Assembly (NCBI RefSeq): GCF_000003815.2
Contig: NW_023365802.1
Coordinates: 1-21,020, forward strand
Direction of reading: 5' to 3'
DNA: 21,020 nucleotides
From: Branchiostoma floridae
Taxonomy: Eukaryota; Chordata; Leptocardii; Amphioxiformes; Branchiostomatidae
Shown: in pieces, positions 17,347 through 21,020 of the stretch
How positions within the stretch are numbered: position 1 is the first letter of the stretch
Layout of the letters: each line of letters begins with the position of its first letter
Program-made: the position numbers and the translations under genes
The notes under the pieces: generated by a model
Told to the model about the DNA's origin: nothing
Database searches by the model: none
What the model saw: only the letters and a program-made list of their open reading frames with translations

Positions 17347-18600
17347 ATGAACATGGAAACAGCAAAAGTTCTCCACCGGACACCAGGAAGGGAAAAGGTT
17401 GGTAATGGAAGCGCTACTCCACGGACACACAAGTGCAACGTGTGTGACAGGGAGTTCGGTAAACGGAATTATCGGACGAAACACATGAAAACTCACACCG
17501 GTGAAAAATCCTACAGGTGTGAGGAGTGCGGCAAGACGTTCCGTCAGAGTAATGGCCTACAGAGACACATACGTACTCACACTGGCGAGACGCCCTACAA
17601 GTGTGAGGAGTGTGACCGGCAGTTCAACACGATAACCAATCTAAAGACACATATGCGGACTCACACCGGTGAAAAACCGTACCAGTGTGAAGTATGCAAG
17701 AAACGCTTTGCTCACATTGATTCCCTAAAGATACACGTCAGAAAGCACAATGGAGAAAAACCGTTCAAATGTGAAGTATGCGGCAATCAGTTCAGTCAGC
17801 GTTCTCACTTGAAGACACATATGGCGACTCACTCGGGCGAAAAACCGTACCAGTGCGACAAGTGCAAGAAGCGTTTTCGTCAGTCGTCTCATTTGAAGGT
17901 TCACATGCGCACTCACACCGGTGAGAAGCCTTATAAATGTGATGAATGCGGAAAACAGTCCACTACCCTAGAGGGCTTAGCTGTACATACACGGGTACAC
18001 ACCGGCGAGAAACCATACAAATGTGAGGAGTGTAGCAAGCAGTTCGTTACCTTGAGCCAACTGAAGTCCCACATGCGCACTCACACGGGTGAGAAGCCGT
18101 ACAAGTGTGAGGAGTGTGACAAACGGTTCGCTACGCCGTCCAGCCTGAAGTTGCACATGCGCACTCACACGGGTGAGAAGCCGTACACGTGTGAGGAGTG
18201 TAGCAAGCAGTTCACTTCGATGTCCCATCTGAAGGCACATATGCGAACTCACACGGGTGAGAAACCTTACAGTTGTGAGCGGTGTGGTAAACAGTTTACT
18301 TGTTCGTCGAGCCTGAAGACACATATCATGCGAGCTCACACGGGTGAGAAGCCTCACCACTGTGAAGAATGTGACAAACAGTTCGTTTCGCTGTCCGACC
18401 TGAAGGTACACATGCGCACTCACACGGGTGAGAGGCCGTACAAGTGTGAAGAATGTGACAAGCAGTTCGCTTCGCCGTCCTATTTGAAGGCACACATTCG
18501 CACTCACACGGGTCAGAAGCCGTATAAGTGTGAGGAGTGTGACAGGCAGTTTATTACGCGCGCTCATCTTAAAAGACATATGAACACTCACAACAATTAA
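17347..18600 (+). CDS. C2H2 zinc-finger protein with 14 tandem fingers
   Basis: This is a poly-zinc-finger protein, expected to be nuclear and to bind nucleic acid. From the ATG at 17347 it is 417 residues: a 29-residue basic leader, then fourteen fingers of 28 residues from residue 30 to the C-terminus, joined by TGEKPY-type linkers. Residues at helix positions -1, 2, 3 and 6 run: KNYK, QNGR, TTNT, HDSI, QSHT, QSHV, TEGV, TSQS, TSSL, SSHA, CSST, SSDV, SSYA, TAHR. Finger 7 has Ser in place of the core Phe, finger 11 has four residues between its two His, and finger 1 has Arg at the usual core Leu. The exon opens at 17328 after a good acceptor (ctgcag). The frame has no stop back through that acceptor, so the true start may lie in an upstream exon. 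ATG at 17353 is an alternative. No KRAB, BTB, SCAN or other N-terminal domain is recognised in this exon. Confidence 0.9.
   Translation: MNMETAKVLHRTPGREKVGNGSATPRTHKCNVCDREFGKRNYRTKHMKTHTGEKSYRCEECGKTFRQSNGLQRHIRTHTGETPYKCEECDRQFNTITNLKTHMRTHTGEKPYQCEVCKKRFAHIDSLKIHVRKHNGEKPFKCEVCGNQFSQRSHLKTHMATHSGEKPYQCDKCKKRFRQSSHLKVHMRTHTGEKPYKCDECGKQSTTLEGLAVHTRVHTGEKPYKCEECSKQFVTLSQLKSHMRTHTGEKPYKCEECDKRFATPSSLKLHMRTHTGEKPYTCEECSKQFTSMSHLKAHMRTHTGEKPYSCERCGKQFTCSSSLKTHIMRAHTGEKPHHCEECDKQFVSLSDLKVHMRTHTGERPYKCEECDKQFASPSYLKAHIRTHTGQKPYKCEECDRQFITRAHLKRHMNTHNN
17434..18597 (+). repeat. 84-bp coding tandem array (zinc fingers)
   Basis: Fourteen copies of an 84-bp unit are present, one of them 87 bp (finger 11). 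Units from finger 8 onward share near-identical runs such as cgcactcacacgggtgagaa and tgtgaggagtgt, including synonymous positions. Fingers 1-7 are more diverged in both DNA and contact residues. The 3' half therefore looks recently expanded or homogenised. Confidence 0.85.
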
Positions 18601-21020
18601 AGTCTATGTATACAAATACAATGATTACATTATATTTACCTGAAGCCTCAAAACATGTGCGATAAAGGTGCCACAAACCTATAAATAACAATGTTAGACC
18701 TGGGGTTAGAAAAGTAACGTAAGGTATGAATTTTAAGCGGGTTCAATTGGTTTGAATATATAGTTCCGTTTGGGATTTCTACCAGTAGAATCTCCAGTTT
18801 TAGCGGCGGAGATCCTAATAGAGATCTCATTCGACAAAGAATCCTACCTGGAACTCTATACACCTGTCACATTTGGCGAAAATCGATCAGACGAAGATTC
18901 TCGAGCCTCGCTTATAATAATAACTTTATAGCACAACAATTGTACAAGGTACAAGGACGGTTTTCAGGTGAACAATACGCGCATCCCTCTGTCTATCTTA
19001 AATATCGCCAATCTTCCATCGACATGCCTCAAGATCGTGGATAATGTGACAGGGGTATAACAGAAAGAATTGGCGATTCCACCAAGGCTTTACCCTCATA
19101 ACGTTATATGTCATGTTTACGCTTTATATGTAAAGGCCCTACGTAAGTACGCTCCACTTGGCTTAGAAATTGTTGTTCTGCTATGAAGTTTTTTGTAAAT
19201 ATATCACTAATTGGGCGTAACTTTTAGAATAGCATTGAGAAGAAATTTGTTATCATAGTTGGATAGTATTGAGGAATCTATTGTGGTCTGATAAAGCCAA
19301 GGAGGCGATAGTTTTTGTTATACAAACTAGCTTTAGTTAGCATAGAAATGAAAATAAGTCATATAATAGTTTGAAATGCCTTGGTCTTCATACCATTGTT
19401 TTTTTCTAAATACAAGTACTATCAATCTTGTTTTAGATGGAAATAAATTTCACCTGGAACATACAATTTAAGTTAATTATTTTCTCTGATGAAGGTAGAA
19501 CTTCACACACCGTAGGCAATAGTTTATGTAACATGAAATGCGCTTATATGTTCTGTACAAATTATATCGGTTAGTACCCCTGTGTTCGGCTAGAATGTAT
19601 TTCAACATGGTGCTTTGCACTGCACGAAATCAATAATTTCCAGGTGTTTCAAGGGACTTACACACCTGTGAAATGTTCTGTGTCCTGGCTGTGTACATGA
19701 CTTTCCTGGTTCGGCGTGTAATGTCCATGTTTTTTTCTTACATACCTGGACTCGCGCTTGTACAGGAATTTCTAGGACCCTTACACCAGACGTGTAGGGG
19801 AAATAGGCAGACAAAGGCTTGGCGGCGCCTATTCTCCAAGCCAAGCTTGGGTCGCGGGTTTACTGTTTACGGCAACTACTACCCCTGCAACCCAGCCTAG
19901 GCTATGCTTGGACAATTAATAAGCAATGAGGTTTACATTTTAAACACAAAATAAGGGGGAGTGTCGGGGGATATTGAATGGTTGGTATGTCTACCCGTGA
20001 CATCGTCTGACAGAACAAAGTACAACTATAAAAAGAAACGACATCCACATTTTTAGGAATACAATCAAGGTCAGAAAGAAAGGTCTACAAAATACTAAAA
20101 AAACAATCATAATTAATGAAGCTGTGATTTGTTTGGCCCGATATTTCCAACTTATTTGGAAATCCTACGGTCGGCGCGTATTGAACGGGCCATTCATATT
20201 CATTTCTACATGTCGGAAAGAACTAAATGCTAGGGATAGATCTTGGCTTATAAATAGGAAAGTATATTTTAAACCAAGGAGGTTTCAACTTCCTTGCTTA
20301 AACAAACTCGTCATTTTCATTACATAAACAGCAGTTCGTTAGCCGGATGTGTATTGCATTGTCTAGCGCAGACAAAGGCCACAAACACCCAGCGTTCATT
20401 GAATCATTCTTATTTCTTCTTTAATCATTTTGCACTCACACTGAGATTCTGTTTCAACATACATAAATCTGAACTGCTGCAATAGACTTCTGCGTGTATC
20501 GCGATAATCAGTTACGTGATCTGCCCCCTTTGTATGAAGAGCTAGGAAAATAAACTAACCAAAGAAGTTTAATTTGGAAATCCGTAAACTAGTGATGTAC
20601 GATGTTTTTATAGAGTGCCTGTCGCGTCATAGCGAGGAAGTTGAACTGAAACGACGTTGGACATAGGGAAAACATAGGACTGCGATCTGATTTATGGGCA
20701 GCTTTTTGTCAAAAGAATGGAGAGAACACGGGACAAAATACAGTCTATTTTCTTGGTTACTGTCTCTAACTTTGGCTACTGTCGACGCACAAACTGAGTG
20801 AAATGATCTATGTTAAGATATAACCTCCTTGACTCGATGTACTAAATTTTTGTCCCGGGTTATGTTCTTGATTGTACAAACTAAATGACAACGTTGAACG
20901 TTAAATTTCTACCGATGTTTCAAGCTGTTGATAATCACAGCGGCATGTTTCACATCTTTCTAGGCAGGTATTGTTTTACTGTGAAGTGAAATACGGGTAA
21001 TCAGGCAGCTCAAACAACCT
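18601..21020. other. Downstream intergenic stretch, nothing convincing
   Basis: It begins with the 3' UTR of the zinc-finger gene; no canonical AATAAA is obvious close to the stop, and a TATAAA at about 18680 is a weak candidate. Small open frames on both strands at 19602-19900 and 20124-20485 lack family signatures. A short inverted pair (ATCGCCAAT and ATTGGCGAT, roughly 19006-19076) is too small to call an element. No RNA gene was recognised. Confidence 0.5.

Noticed and set aside
17725-18591. Minus-strand open frames opposite the zinc fingers
   Set aside because: They are mirror frames of the conserved HTGEKPY linker DNA and are typical antisense shadows.
18998-19080. Short inverted pair ATCGCCAAT...ATTGGCGAT
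   Set aside because: The arms are only about 10 bp, with no target duplication and no related copy in the window.
19602-19900. Opposed open frames of 75 and 80 codons, with a donor-like ccaggtatgtaag on the minus strand
   Set aside because: No convincing acceptor, start context or protein signature was found. Overlapping frames on both strands suggest chance openness in a GC-richer patch.

Overview
The window looks like nuclear DNA of a metazoan, most likely a cephalochordate (amphioxus, Branchiostoma). The main reasons are the wording of the C2H2 zinc-finger array (repeated CEECDKQF / CEECSKQF with THTGEKPY linkers), spliced genes with GT-AG introns, AT-rich intergenic DNA and many short non-autonomous DNA transposons. 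The species call is an inference, because no database search was possible. Nothing prokaryotic or viral was seen.

Layout. (1) Bases 1-3245 are a minisatellite array built on a 16-bp unit, with larger blocks re-duplicated inside it. It is nearly stop-free in all frames and is not coding. (2) Bases about 4300-11500 hold a five-coding-exon plus-strand gene assembled here by hand (4386-11009). It would encode a secreted protein of 327 residues: a signal peptide, about fifteen His/Gln/Ser/Arg/Tyr-rich decapeptides, and a C-terminal domain with six cysteines. All splice phases agree, but an in-frame TGA lies inside the signal peptide (6276-6278), so this copy is a nonsense allele, a young pseudogene or an assembly error. 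Each of its four coding introns carries one terminal-inverted-repeat element. (3) Bases 11500-14300 are mostly non-coding and contain another element of the same TTAA-flanked family. (4) Bases 14350-18600 hold a 14-finger C2H2 zinc-finger exon (17328-18600) and, upstream, two candidate exons (14350-14521 and 14667-14847). Their phases link to each other and run into the zinc-finger exon, but one base out of register with the fingers. (5) Bases 18601-21020 show no convincing gene.

Transposon content. Three related elements (5082-6013, 7287-8191, 12798-13613) have TTAA on both sides and termini beginning CCCT and ending AGGG, the signature of piggyBac-type target choice. They carry repeated TGACGTCA (CRE-like) octamers. 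Two further elements have TA flanks (8484-8694, 10388-10560), and one has CAGGGCTCGAAATAC termini typical of hAT-like elements (16499-16803). None has a transposase.

How the genes relate. The secreted-protein gene and the zinc-finger gene are independent neighbours on the same strand. The sequence does not show that they work together.
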